This document shows positions 1 through 10,555 of a DNA stretch of 64,000 nucleotides, piece after piece. Under the pieces are notes generated by a model. That model was not told the DNA's origin and did no database searches. It saw nothing but the letters and a program-made list of their open reading frames with translations. Numbering within the stretch: position 1 is the first letter of the stretch; the number at the start of each line of letters is the position of its first letter. The translations under genes were made by a program, and so were the position numbers. Source of the stretch: Moniliella sp. 'wahieum' (Eukaryota; Basidiomycota; Moniliellomycetes; Moniliellales; Moniliellaceae); contig RSEE01000049.1 of the NCBI GenBank assembly GCA_003971905.1, forward strand, positions 1-64,000, read 5' to 3'.

Positions 1-2572
1 AGAGTATGCCGAGGCGATAGCGACTACCCGAAGGAGGAGAGTTATGCCGAGGCGATAGCGAGTACCGAAGGGGAGAGAGTTATGCCGAGGCGATAGCGAG
101 CTACCCGAAGGGGAGAGAGAGTTATGCCGAGGCGATAGCGAGCTACCCGAAGGGGAGAGGAGTTATGCCGAGGCGATAGCGAGCTACCCGAAGGGGAGAG
201 AGTTATGCCGAGGCGGATAGCGAGCTACCCGAAGGGGAGAGAGTTATGCCGAGGCGATAGCGAGCTACCCGAAGGGGAGAGAGTTATGCCGAGGCGATAG
301 CGAGCTACCCGAAGGGGAGAGAGTTATGCCGAGGCGCGATAGCGAGCTACCCGAAGGGGAGAGAGTTATGCCGAGGCGATAGCGACCCGAAGGGGAGAGA
401 GTTATGCCGAGGCGATAGCGAGCTACCCGAAGGGGAGAGAGTTATGCCGAGGCGATAGCGAGCTACCCGAAGGGGAGAGAGTTATGCCGAGGGCGATAGC
501 GAGCTACCCGAAGGGGAGAGAGTTATGCCGAGGCGATAGCGAGCTACCCGAAGGGGAGAGAGTTATGCCGAGGCGATAGCGAGCTACCCGAAGGGGAGAG
601 AGTTATGCCGAGGCGATAGCGAGACCCGAAGGGGAGAGAGTTATGCGAGGCGATAGCGAGCTACCCGAAGGGGAGAGAGTTATGCCGAGGCGATAGCGAG
701 CTACCCGAAGGGGAGAGAGTTATGCCGAGGCGATAGCGAGCTACCCGAAGGGGAGAGAGTTATGCCGAGGCGATAGCGAGCTACCCGAAGGGGAGAGAGT
801 TATGCCGAGGCGATAGCGAGCTACCCGAAGGGGAGAGAGTTATGCCGAGGCGATAGCGAGCTACCCGAAGAAGGGGAGAGAGTTATGCCGAGGCGATAGC
901 GAGCTACCCGAAGGGGAGAGAGTTATGCCGAGGCGATAGCGAGCTACCCGAAGGGGAGAGAGAGTTATGCCGAGGCGATAGCGAGCTACCCGAAGGGGAG
1001 AGAGTTATGCCGAGGCGATAGCGAGCTACCCGAAGGGGAGAGAGTTATGCGAGGCGATAGCGAGCTACCCGAAGGGGAGAGAGTTATGCCGAGGCGATAG
1101 CGAGCTACCCGAAGGGGAGAGAGTTATGCCGAGGCGATAGCGAGCTACCCGAAGGGGAGAGAGTTATGCCGAGGCGATAGCGAGCTACCCGAAGGGGAGA
1201 GAGTTATGCCGAGGCGATAGCGATACCCGAAGGGGAGAGGGGAGAGAGTTATGCCGAGGCGATAGCGAGCTACCCGAAGGGGAGAGAGTTATGCCGAGGC
1301 GATAGCGAGCTACCCGAAGGGGAGAGAGTTATGCCGAGGCGATAGCGAGCTACCCGAAGGGGAGAGAGTTATGCCGAGGCGATAGCGAGCTACCCGAAGG
1401 GGAGAGAGAGAGAGTTATGCCGAGGCGATAGCGAGCTACCCGAAGGGGAGAGAGTTATGCCGAGGCGATAGCGAGCTACCCGAAGGGGAGAGAGTTATGC
1501 CGAGGGCGATAGCGAGCTACCGAAGGGGAGAGAGTTATGCCGAGGCGATAGCGAGCTACCCGAAGGGGAGAGAGTTATGCCGAGGCGATAGCGAGCTACC
1601 GAAGGGGAGAGAGTTATGCCGAGGCGATAGCGAGCTACCCGAAGGGGAGAGAGTTATGCCGAGGCGATAGCGAGCTACCGAAGGGAGAGAGTTATGCCGA
1701 GGCGATAGCGAGCTACCCGAAGGGGAGAGAGTTATGCCGAGGCGATAGCGAGCTACCGAAGGGGAGAGAGTTATGCCGAGGCGATAGCGAGCTACCCGAA
1801 GGGGAGAGAGTTATGCCGAGGCGATAGCGAGCTACCCGAAGGGGGAGAGTTATGCCGAGGCGATAGCGAGCTACCCGAAGGGGAGAGAGTTATGCCGAGG
1901 CGATAGCGAGCTACCCGAAGGGGAGAGAGTTATGCCGAGGCGATAGCGAGCTACCCGAAGGGGAGAGAGTTATGCCGAGGCGATAGCGAGCTACCGAAGG
2001 GGAGAGAGTTATGCCGAGGCGATAGCGAGCTACCCGAAGGGGAGAGAGTTATGCCGAGGCGATAGCGAGCTACCCGAAGGGGAGAGAGTTATGCCGAGGC
2101 GATAGCGAGCTACCCGAAGGGGAGAGAGTTATGCCGAGGCGATAGCGAGCTACCCGAAGGGGAGAGAGTTATGCCGAGGCGATAGCGAGCTACCCGAAGG
2201 GAGAGAGTTATGCCGAGGCGATAGCGAGCTACCCGAAGGGGAGAGAGTTATGCCGAGGCGATAGCGAGCTACCCGAAGGGGAGAGAGTTATGCCGAGGCG
2301 ATAGCGAGCTACCCGAAGGGGAGAGAGTTATGCCGAGGCGATAGCGAGCTACCCGAAGGGGAGAGAGTTATGCCGAGGCGATAGCGAGCTACCCGAAGGG
2401 GAGAGAGTTATGCCGAGGCGATAGCGAGCTACCCGAAGGGGAGAGAGTTATGCCGAGGCGATAGCGAGCTACCCGAAGGGGAGAGAGTTATGCCGAGGCG
2501 ATAGCGAGCTACCCGAAGGGGAGGAGAGTTATGCCGAGGCGATAGCGAGCTACCCGAAGGGGAGAGAGTTAT
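1..2572. repeat. 40-bp minisatellite, about 64 tandem copies
   Basis: The window opens inside a tandem array with a 40-bp period. The unit contains atgccgaggcgatagcgagc followed by tacccgaaggggagagagtt. Copies are nearly identical. Variants are mostly small indels: extra or missing ag pairs in the gagagag tract, loss of cta near 387 and 625, and one extra or missing c in ccc. The last copies (about 2530-2572) lead into unique sequence that re-uses part of the unit (gctagctcgctac). The left end lies outside the window. There are no spacers between units, so it is not a CRISPR. No long ORF crosses it. Function unknown; its position beside an rDNA piece and a telomere-type helicase relic suggests a subtelomeric or rDNA-derived satellite. 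Confidence 0.97.
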
Positions 2573-3075
2573 GCTAGCTCGCTACGAAATCGTCCGCTCT
2601 ATGCAGCATATGGCCTCAGATTTCCAATCCGACGCACCGTTCAAAAGTTACACCCACCCATCCCTAACCCTACCCACCCCGACCCAACCCACCCCACCTC
2701 CGATGGCCTCTGGACCTTAGTACAACATCATGTCGAGCTATGCCCCAAAGGACACCGAATATGGTGTCTGCCATGTAGATCAGGAGGCGTGCTGAAAAAA
2801 ATATTTTTGCGTTGGGTTGGGTGGGGGTAGGTGGTGGGGACGGCCTTCCGGGTGGTGGTGGCGCGGTGGTGGTGGCGGCCGGCGGCGTTGCTATTTAATT
2901 AATGCCTGTCACCGTTGGGCGGTCACTGGTCAGGCCGGCGGGACGGAGCGTCGTCACGTCAGGCCTGTCACCGGTCGGGAGTCAGCGGTTAGAGCCGCCA
3001 TCGTACCAGGTGCAGGCTGAAAAGAGCCTCAAATCGACACTAGTGCAGTTTGAAGGCTCCGGTGATCGTTTCATC
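2573..3075. other. gene-free junction between minisatellite and 38-bp repeat
   Basis: No gene is seen. It holds a C-rich stretch at about 2649-2701 (ccctaaccctaccc type) and, in opposite sense, a G-rich stretch at about 2810-2870, so the two could pair as a loose inverted repeat. The short ORFs here are low-complexity Gly/Arg readings of the G-rich tract. Confidence 0.6.
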
Positions 3076-3224
3076 GGTCACTCATACCAGATGTATCAAT
3101 GAACATATGTCTAGGTCACTCATACCAGATGTATCAATGAACATATGTCTAGTGTCAAATTGCATTTGTGGCCGTCAAATAATCGATCAGCCATACCAAC
3201 TGTATCACTGAACATACGTCTAGG
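3076..3224. repeat. 38-bp direct repeat abutting the rRNA piece
   Basis: Two adjacent 38-bp copies begin at 3076 and 3114 and are virtually identical (core cataccagatgtatcaatga). A third, diverged copy at about 3190-3224 (cataccaactgtatcactga) runs straight into the LSU rRNA homology. About 35 bp of unrelated sequence separates copies two and three. Confidence 0.85.
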
Positions 3225-4064
3225 CGCTGAAGCGTGTCTCCCATACCACACCTTTCGTGCCAGAGTTGTGCGAAAGAGTAGGCAGGCGCGGGGGTTTGTG
3301 CCGAAGCGTTGGGCGTGAGCCTGCGTGGAACGGCCCTGGTGCAGATCTTGGTGGCAGTAGCAAATATTCAAGCGAGTAACCTTGAAGACTGAAGTGGAGA
3401 AAGGTTCCATGGTAACAGCAGTTGGACATGGGTGAGCCGATCCTAACCGATAGGCTGATGCTGATCCATAGCACCCTTTTGGGGGGTGTGGTTCGGGAAA
3501 GGGAAGACGGTTAAGATTCCGTCGCCGGGATGAGGATGTATGGAGCGCGGTAACGCAAGCAAGCCAGGAGACGCTGGCGAGTACCCCAGGAAGAGTTTTC
3601 TTTTCTGCTTAACCATGCTGAGAATGCGCCGTGGAATCGGGTTATCCGGAGAGACGGTGCAGGGCGTGGGAAGAGTGCTGGCGCTACGCTGGCATCTGGT
3701 GTGTGTGCTCGACGGCCCGTGAAAATCCTGGTGCGTGTCTAGTCTCTCGCCCGGTCGTACTGATCACCGCAGCAGGTCTCCAAGGTGAAGAGCCTCTAGT
3801 TGAAACGAGAACGTAGGTAAGGGAAGTCGGCAAATTTGATCCGTAACTTTGGGAGAAGGATTGGCTCCAAGGCTTGGGTGCTGGCCGGGGCGTGCGGGTG
3901 GGCGGCCTGGGCTGCCGGGGGCGCAAGCTCCTAGCGGCTGGGCGGCGCGCTGCGGCGCGGTCCGAAAGGTGCGCTGAACAAGCGACTTGGAACTGGTACG
4001 GACGCGGGGAATCTGACTGTCTAATTAAAACATAGCATTGCGATGGCCATAACGTGGTGTGACG

Positions 4065-4098
<34 letters not shown>

Positions 4099-4114
4099 AG
4101 TGAAGAGATTCAAC

Positions 4115-4176
<62 letters not shown>

Positions 4177-4228
4177 TTAATTCGTGACGCGCATGAGTGG
4201 ATTAACGAGACTCCCAGTGTCCCTATCT
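3222..4228 (+). rRNA. partial, diverged large-subunit (25S/28S) rRNA fragment
   Basis: About 1 kb matches the middle of fungal 25S rRNA in order: ggcgctgaagcgtg, gcagatcttggtggcagtag, gactgaagtggagaaagg, cagcaggtctccaaggtgaa, gggaagtcggcaaa, aattaaaacatagcattgcg, caaccaagcgcgggtaaacg and actctcttaaggtagccaaa. The 5' part, the 3' part, 18S and 5.8S are absent. Several normally invariant bases are changed (catttaattcgtgacg in place of catctaattagtgacg; gatcaccgcagc in place of gataaccgcagc), so I read it as a dead or fragmentary copy rather than a working gene. Homology stops at ccctatct, 71 nt past the R2 cleavage site (between 4157 and 4158). Confidence 0.93.
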
Positions 4229-4667
4229 GGTGGAGTTCCATCGCGGTTCTGAATCAAGTAGCATAATCGGCACTTCTGCCTCCTCCCTCTCTCTTCGGAG
4301 AGAGGGGGGTTTTGCGTCCCTGAAAGCCAACCCTACCGAACCATTCGACCAATTGACAATGAAAAAGGAGTGGAAAAGGAAGCGAATTTGTGTGTGGTCC
4401 CCTCCCCCTTTCCCTGTTGTGTCTTTTTGTTACCGATCCCCCTGTAAGGTTCTGACTTGTGGATATACTGACCCTCTTCCGACTGATGCATATACTGACC
4501 CCTCAGATGCTGCCTTCTGAATATATTGTCAAGGAAAACCACCCGGACGCAGTGTCTTCCGGCCATGCCCCGGGGAGTAGTGTTCGATTAGCCTTCACGG
4601 GACTGCTCTCCACACCCCCTACAGACTAATGCATGCCCCCATATCCCCTTACTCTACTACTACCACC
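4229..4667. other. non-rRNA sequence replacing the 3' half of LSU
   Basis: No gene is recognised. It carries a perfect 9-bp hairpin at 4285-4306 (ccctctctc, loop ttcg, gagagaggg) and short repeats of the type tatactgacc near 4460-4500. The last 40 bp before the 5S copy (aatgcat, then catatcccc) resemble the matching region upstream of the second 5S gene at 17416-17455. Confidence 0.5.
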
Positions 4668-4797
4668 ATCCGCCACCATAAACTTTCAACGCACCGCATC
4701 CCGTCCGATCTGCGAAGGTCACCACACAGCATCACCCAGTCAGTATATACCGCGATGGAAGATGAGGCCCACGTGGGAATCCTCAACACCGCCATTC
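4668..4797 (+). pseudogene. 5S rRNA pseudogene
   Basis: The stretch gcaccgcatcccgtccgatc, then agtcagta and cacgtgggaatcctc, matches a 5S rRNA. The 5' stem is damaged (ccaccataaactttc), the conserved ggtgggggacca box is lost (tggaagatgaggcc), and the Pol III terminator is weak (cattcttt). The spacing to an upstream catat box is the same as in the intact copy at 17456, so this is a decayed member of the same dispersed 5S family. Confidence 0.85.
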
Positions 4798-6551
4798 TTT
4801 CTGCACCCTCCTCCTCTTCATATTAGCCCACGCGCCTCTCGTTATACCAACACGTAGTCCCCTTCCAGAGCTCCGATGCGTACTAAGCGACGCCAGCCCC
4901 AACGCCCACCATTGAGCCGCTGTACACCCAACATATAGTAGTACCTCCCATGCCCCCTCGCCCCTGCCCAACGACCGACCCTCCAACTCCGCCCTCAATC
5001 TCAGTACCCCCTATTCACTCTCTTCTCTTCATACTAACACTTGGATGCAGCACCAGCCATTGGAGCTATGCCGTTCTTTCTTTAGACGTTAATAGTTTGG
5101 CTGTCGATTCATTCCCAACCCTATAGCACCGTATCAGCCCGTGCACGTGCACCGGTAGGGGGGGCATCACTATCGGTTTGGCCTGCAGCCGCCTGCTCTC
5201 TTTGCCCTCCACCGCTACCGCCACGTATGCCAAGGCATTGTTCCGGCCAGCACTTTCAGCATGTCTGTTGGCGCCATGCCTGCTAACGTTGGCAATGTGA
5301 TCAATGTGGGGTCTTTCGAGGAATTGTGGGTGCAACGCTCGGGGTAGATTCGCCGAAGCCGGTACTCGATCCCCTGTCTCTCGAAACAAGCGGGGCAGAC
5401 GGGTGCCCACGAAGATGTTCATTTGCAGATCCATCCTCCTCGCTACTTCGTGCAAAGTGGGATCATTCTTTGTCTCAACCCGGCGCGAAGTATCGAGACC
5501 AGTCTGTGTCACGGGCCAAGGCGGGATGGCAAGCCCAGCGGCACCTATGTGCGCCCTTCGCCATCCTAACCCCGTCCCAGTGCCCGTCTGCTCTATCTGA
5601 TCAAGGAGCTCGCTCCCAAGTCTTTTTCCAAGTCCCCATGTGGCTGGCGCGAATGCTAGCCGACGTCCAAGTCTACGTACTCAGCGACAATAGTCGCCTT
5701 CCGCCTCAATTGATTGAGGACCCCAGTTTCGTCGCTCCCAGCTTTCCGTTGCTCCCGTTTTCCCTTGCGATCTTGCGACGCTAGTCGCCCCATGCCTGTT
5801 TCTCTTACCTTTCTAGGCTGTCCGTGCGGCAGCCGTCTCCCTTGTTCTCCTCTGTTCCCCGTTCTCCCTCTGTTGCCTTGTTTCCCTTTTAGTCCCCCTG
5901 CCTGTTAGCAATGGCTCGTGGCTTTCCCCCACGGTCCATCTTGTCCCTTCGTCACCCCCCATCTTCGTCCTTCCCCCGCCTGTTGATTCTCTTCGCCTCC
6001 TGCCCACTTCTCGCCAATCGATTCAGTACAGGCAACTCTCCCGCTCTTAGTCGCCTTTCTACTCCCGGCTTAGATCGCCAGCCTTCGTCCTCAGCCTCAG
6101 TACTCCTAGTTCCCCCAGCCCGCGTGAGCCTCCTCGTGCCACGCCTCGGTCCAGCCCAGTTAAGCCGCGTGTGATCTGGTTCTTCGCCACGCCGCTCCCC
6201 GTCTCAGCCCAGTCTCAGTCCAGCAGCATCGGTCCTCTGCTGCCTTCCCCTTCCCTGAGCCCAAAGGCTTCAGACACGCTACTGCCGCCCAAGCCGGTGC
6301 TACGCAGCCTTGCCACACTTGCAGCCGCCTCTGCTATACGCCGAGAGGCCTCTCCTTGTCCCTAGCTCCGCAGCGGGCACACCAATCAGCTCAAGCGCGT
6401 CGTAACTACCGTGAGTCGTCCTTAGGACCTCCAAGGGATTGTACCCCTTAAACCCTCCGGGGTGGGCCCCCTGGCGGCGCCCGCCCGTGACAGTCTGTAT
6501 TCCGTTCCCCCCCCCCCCCCCCCCCCTCGCCGCCGCACACGTCCAAAAGGC
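4798..6551. other. pyrimidine-rich region without a recognised gene
   Basis: About 1.7 kb with no convincing gene. From 5560 to 6360 the plus strand is strongly C/T-rich, as in a retroelement leader or LTR, which also explains the stop-poor reading frames. A C19 homopolymer lies at 6508-6526. No matching second LTR was seen in the window. Confidence 0.45.
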
Positions 6552-7874
6552 ATGCTGAACGCCAGCTTACACGTAGGTTGCATGTATGCAGTGCTTGCAG
6601 TATGTCCCTACCTTGCTTTTTTACCCATCATTGACCTTCACAGGTTACAATGTGCACCCCACCAACTGGACCCACTAGACTCCACCCTGGTGGGGGGGGG
6701 GGAGACAAGGGACCGCGCTGCAACTTGCGTTTACTTCGAAACTTGTGGGAAAAGGAACGTGGCATGGTCATTCGGCAACATCATCACACTTGACCATGTC
6801 GGTTATCCGCTCTACTGTTTTTTCCCCAGTCGACTGATAGAGAAACGGTTGGGCAATGTGTGCCTCTGCGCCTTGCTAGCACAGCACCTGGTCTTTGTTT
6901 TGTCACCTCCGAAGGCACCTCGTTCTCCGTACATGTTTTTCTACGTGGCCAGGGGACACGTGCTAGTCTGGGTGCTCTTCAGGGGCATGCACATGTTGGC
7001 TCCTATCGTCAAACCCCGGCAAACGGAATATTCGATGTTCGTTGCTTCATCATTGCTGCCTTCTCGCCCTTCGCCTACTTTCACCCCAACTCCTCAAAGA
7101 AGCCGCGCCCCTAGAAAGTGGATTGACTGTATTTCACTGGAACAGCGCGGCACAATGTTCGAGCACAACGTTCGACGCGCCTCTCAGTGCTTCATCCCCT
7201 GCCGCCCCAGGCGATCGTCTCTAACAGCATACCCAGCAAGGCACGCACTTCTTTCACCCGTCCACCTCATGTCACCGTCACGGCAAACCTCTGACACGTG
7301 TACAAGCGTAAATGGTGCCTTTCCCAGCTCGACCGCTTCAGTTGAAAGCGAGATATGCGAGGCGGAATGCAAAGACGTCAACGCCGCCCACACCTGGGGT
7401 GCCGGCAACTGGGTTATGCGTGTGGGGTCGGTGGGGGCGGCACTAGGAATTACCCACTCCCCTTCGATGGTCGGCAGGACGTGTAATTCATGCCTCTTAA
7501 AGCCAGCAGCGCCCAACCAAAAGCAGCATAGCCTGTGGGAGTTGCTAAGCCCTTTGGCCAAGGATGACGCGCCCCAACCTGACCTCACTCCCTGTCGGTG
7601 CGCTCGACAGCCCACCGCATTAGACTTCAGTTGTCTCGCCAAGACTGGTAGTACTTACCCCCACCCCACCCCCAAGGATTACCATTTGCCACAAACCGGG
7701 TGGGTGGTAACTTTTGTGCCCGACACGAGTGGTCCAATTTCATCTCAACTGCGCTTGGCCGAACCCCGTGAGCTTGTCGTGCCAGCATTCCTGTACGCTC
7801 GGAGCGAAGTCCTGTCACATGTCCGACGGACTGAGGAGCATTCATGGGATGGACATGATCTTTGCCTTGCCTAG
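6552..7874 (+). CDS. long unrecognised ORF (440 aa), possibly not a gene
   Basis: This frame is open for 441 codons from the ATG at 6552 to the stop at 7872-7874, and continues upstream without a stop to 6462. It matches no family I know. The predicted protein is rich in Cys, Pro, Arg, Ser and His, with no clear domain or regular membrane pattern; a weakly hydrophobic stretch lies near residues 8-30. Antisense ORFs overlap its 3' part. An open frame this long is unlikely by chance in average sequence, but the C/T-rich plus strand removes many stop codons. It lies in the repeat-rich left end between rRNA debris and a helicase relic. I would treat it as hypothetical. Confidence 0.25.
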   Translation: MLNASLHVGCMYAVLAVCPYLAFLPIIDLHRLQCAPHQLDPLDSTLVGGGETRDRAATCVYFETCGKRNVAWSFGNIITLDHVGYPLYCFFPSRLIEKRLGNVCLCALLAQHLVFVLSPPKAPRSPYMFFYVARGHVLVWVLFRGMHMLAPIVKPRQTEYSMFVASSLLPSRPSPTFTPTPQRSRAPRKWIDCISLEQRGTMFEHNVRRASQCFIPCRPRRSSLTAYPARHALLSPVHLMSPSRQTSDTCTSVNGAFPSSTASVESEICEAECKDVNAAHTWGAGNWVMRVGSVGAALGITHSPSMVGRTCNSCLLKPAAPNQKQHSLWELLSPLAKDDAPQPDLTPCRCARQPTALDFSCLAKTGSTYPHPTPKDYHLPQTGWVVTFVPDTSGPISSQLRLAEPRELVVPAFLYARSEVLSHVRRTEEHSWDGHDLCLA

Positions 7875-9519
7875 CAACGCGGGTGCCAACAATGACGCCA
7901 TCCCGGTTGCGTCTGTCTGCATGGTAAGGCGGGGTTGGACGGTAGCCGGCCAGGATGGCGAGCTGAGCCGAATGCTCGCCAAGACGTGGGCTGGATGGGG
8001 TGCAGCGTCTGCTCGTTGTCTGTGACCTCTGATGACCTTGTGTGTAGGGCGTGTCCACTTGGTGCTTGAGTCTGGCTTGCGCCTCGAGTGATGGCACTAA
8101 AAGATAGCCGGCATGCTTCTTCGTACGTCCATCCTCCCAAGCACCCGTCGGCCGGGGCGTAATGCATGAGAACCACACGCTACAAGGTTCCTTCTCGTCT
8201 GACCCACGCCAAGGGCCCGAGGGGCGAGTTGACGGTGTGTAGTCGGATGTCCATCGAGTGTCTACCGAGGCGGGATGGGGGACACCGGGCGAGAAGAGGA
8301 GCTGCTGGCGGTGGCAGAGATGGGCTGCGAGGCTGAGTGTTGCGTCCGTCAGTCTTAGCCGCGCGGCGCAGGCGATCATCGATCAGGCGATCATGTCGAT
8401 CATCGATTATGGTAAGCACTGCAATATTGAAACGAGGCTGCGGGTGGGCGCTGGCTGCCGATGAGCGCTAATAAGCGTTCCCACTCATCGTGCTCATCCC
8501 CGCTCAGCCCCCGCACTCCTTGGCCCCTCGCCACCTCCTCCCGCCCTGTCGCCTCTGACTGTCGTGCGCGGTGCATGGGGCTTGGGGTGCAGCTGCATCT
8601 ACTCGACCCGCCATGATACGCAGGCACACGACGGGTGGGAGCGCGCGTCGCAGGGAAACCGCACCCACGCTACGCCAGACCCAGACCGCCGCAAGGCTGC
8701 AACCGGGCCGTCGAAGCGGCTAAGCTGCAGTCTGACCCCAACTCAATTCGAAGCCCAAGCCCGCCATTCCCAAAGCGGCTGTCGTGCACCAATGCTCAAT
8801 TCGAAGCCACGCTGGATCGCCACTGCGACGTGGCTTCGACGGGGACGTACTGAAGGGGATGCGTGTCTCCACATTGAAGAGAAGTGTTGGCTAACTCGCC
8901 GTGCCCCGCGCCGCCTATCTTCCAACTCGAGCCAAAAGGAAACCTCGCGTGCACTCTCGTTTCCTTCATCTCCTCTCTTGGACCCTCCATTACTCACGTT
9001 TTCTAAAATCAGGTTGAGTCGGTCGACGGCCGCCGCCACGTGCGGTACACCTGGGAGTCGGGGCCCATCCCATCCGTAATACGTCCCGCCCCTCACCCAT
9101 CCTGCGCCCCGTTTGCCTTCAGGACATTTTCTTCTACTAACCTTGCTTCATCCCTATCTATTGCTGCTATTGCTATGCACCGTATGCATACAGGTTTAGT
9201 ACAGATCAACTGGGACCAATGGGCCACACACATGGCATGGCATGGCACGGCGCGGCACCCAGCTGGGATGAAGCTTGCAGCCTCGGGGGGCTCCCCGTTT
9301 TACGAAATCCGACTCTATCATCGACCCCAGGACCCCTCCGAGGATGAACTTGGAGACAGATATGGAGTGAACGAATCGTCTCACTGTTGCCGCTCCCTTG
9401 TGCGTCTGAGTGTGACCCGTTCGTCTCTGGGGGATGAGGGCCTTGGACGTTTGCGCCGCCTCGGCTGCTCGGTGGAGGTGGGCGGATCAAGGCGAGGGCA
9501 GGTGGGGAAGGCGTCGCAT
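7875..9519. other. gene-free stretch
   Basis: No gene is supported. Short ORFs on both strands look random. It contains GATCATC-type heptamer units at 8374-8404 and a catgg/ggcat run near 9234-9250. The sequence leads into the 3' side of the RecQ relic. Confidence 0.5.
8374..8404. repeat. GATCATC heptamer cluster
   Basis: GATCATC (8374-8380) is followed directly by GATCAGG, then by two further cGATCATs ending with GATCATC at 8398-8404. The unit is the palindromic type NNTCANN. Confidence 0.6.
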
Positions 9520-10555
9520 CTACCTGGGCGGCAGCTGCGTTAGCCTCGGGATTGCGTTGGGGCTGCGGAAGCGTAGGCTGTGGAGGGGGCGAAGAGCTGA
9601 CAAGCGTCGCTGGTGGGGGGTAGGTAGAGGGCAACACGGGCCTTGGAGCTGGCACGCAGTACATGGTTGGGCGCCATCCACGTTTTCACACCGCATGGGA
9701 CGCGCATAGAGGCAGGTGGTCACTGCCTCCATGAGGCAATGGGAGGTGTGCAGTCAATGCGCTACCTTGCCCACATAGATCCGACTCTCATTCGTACTTG
9801 GGTGCGGTAGCTCGTGGCGCACCTGGTCTTGAGAGGAGAGAATGATCAGTTGGCCTCGTTCGCCTGCGCCTCTGGCTACCAGGGCGGCCGCCTGGATCAA
9901 GTCGAGACCAGTAAATGGGACACCCACCCAAATGACCTTGTCGCAGTCGGGCACGTCCACACATACGGAAAGCTCGTTGGTTCCCACAAGCACCACTTCG
10001 TCACCGTGCACAAATTTTACCAGGTCCTCCGCCCTTCTTCCAGGGCAGCATGGGTGTCGCCTACCCGGGACGATAACCCTACCTGATGGGCAACGTCGGT
10101 GGCTCTCCTCAAAGGCCATCGTTGATTCGGCCGCACGGCGTGGGTCGGGACCTGGCGCAACGTTCTGAAATCCGGCTCAGGGTTGGTGGACGGTTCATTC
10201 CGGAAGGGGCTAGAAGAGCGATCCGCACGGCCCCTACGGACCTCTTCGTGTATGGCAGTTTCCTGGCCAGCCGAACCAGTGTGCCCTGCATCCTCGCCCG
10301 CCTGCACGCGGCTTCTGCTTCCAGCTTGCACATTCTGGACGGAGTCTGAGGGCCAATCAAGAGCATTCTGGCCTTGCTGGACAGCAGCGGGGAGGCGAGG
10401 CAAGTGACGCAGGGCTCCGGAGATTCTGTCAGATGGAACAATCGCACGCGTGATCTGGAAAGCCAAGCGCAAACCGGCAGGAGGACCATCCTGTACTTGT
10501 GACCTGTTTTTGGGCATGTGAAGCCGGCGAATCCTTCCTCATCACGTGCATACAC
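9520..10555 (-). pseudogene. RecQ-type telomere-linked helicase relic (C-terminal part)
   Basis: On the minus strand 10119-9754 reads a helicase C-terminal domain: VVLVGTNELSVCVDVPD, then a hydrophobic IWVGVP stretch and GAGERGQLIIL. This is the order seen in RecQ helicases (ATxALGxGVDxPD ... GRAGRDG), with the arginine-finger region changed to ARGAG. After an in-frame stop at about 9754 the same frame continues with a Cys cluster (CLYARPMRCENVDGAQPC, CQLQGPC) that resembles the tail of fungal subtelomeric RecQ helicases (TLH/UTASa type). Upstream (10120-10555) the frame is broken and the DEAD-box half is missing. I infer a decayed subtelomeric helicase gene. Confidence 0.65.

Noticed and set aside
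1..2572. CRISPR-like array
   Set aside because: Units are directly tandem with no unique spacers, and the rest of the window is eukaryotic.
2651..2701. Telomere repeat (ccctaaccctaccc)
   Set aside because: Not a regular array; two near-matches in C-rich sequence are not enough.
3684..4067. 127-aa minus-strand ORF
   Set aside because: It lies inside the LSU rRNA fragment.
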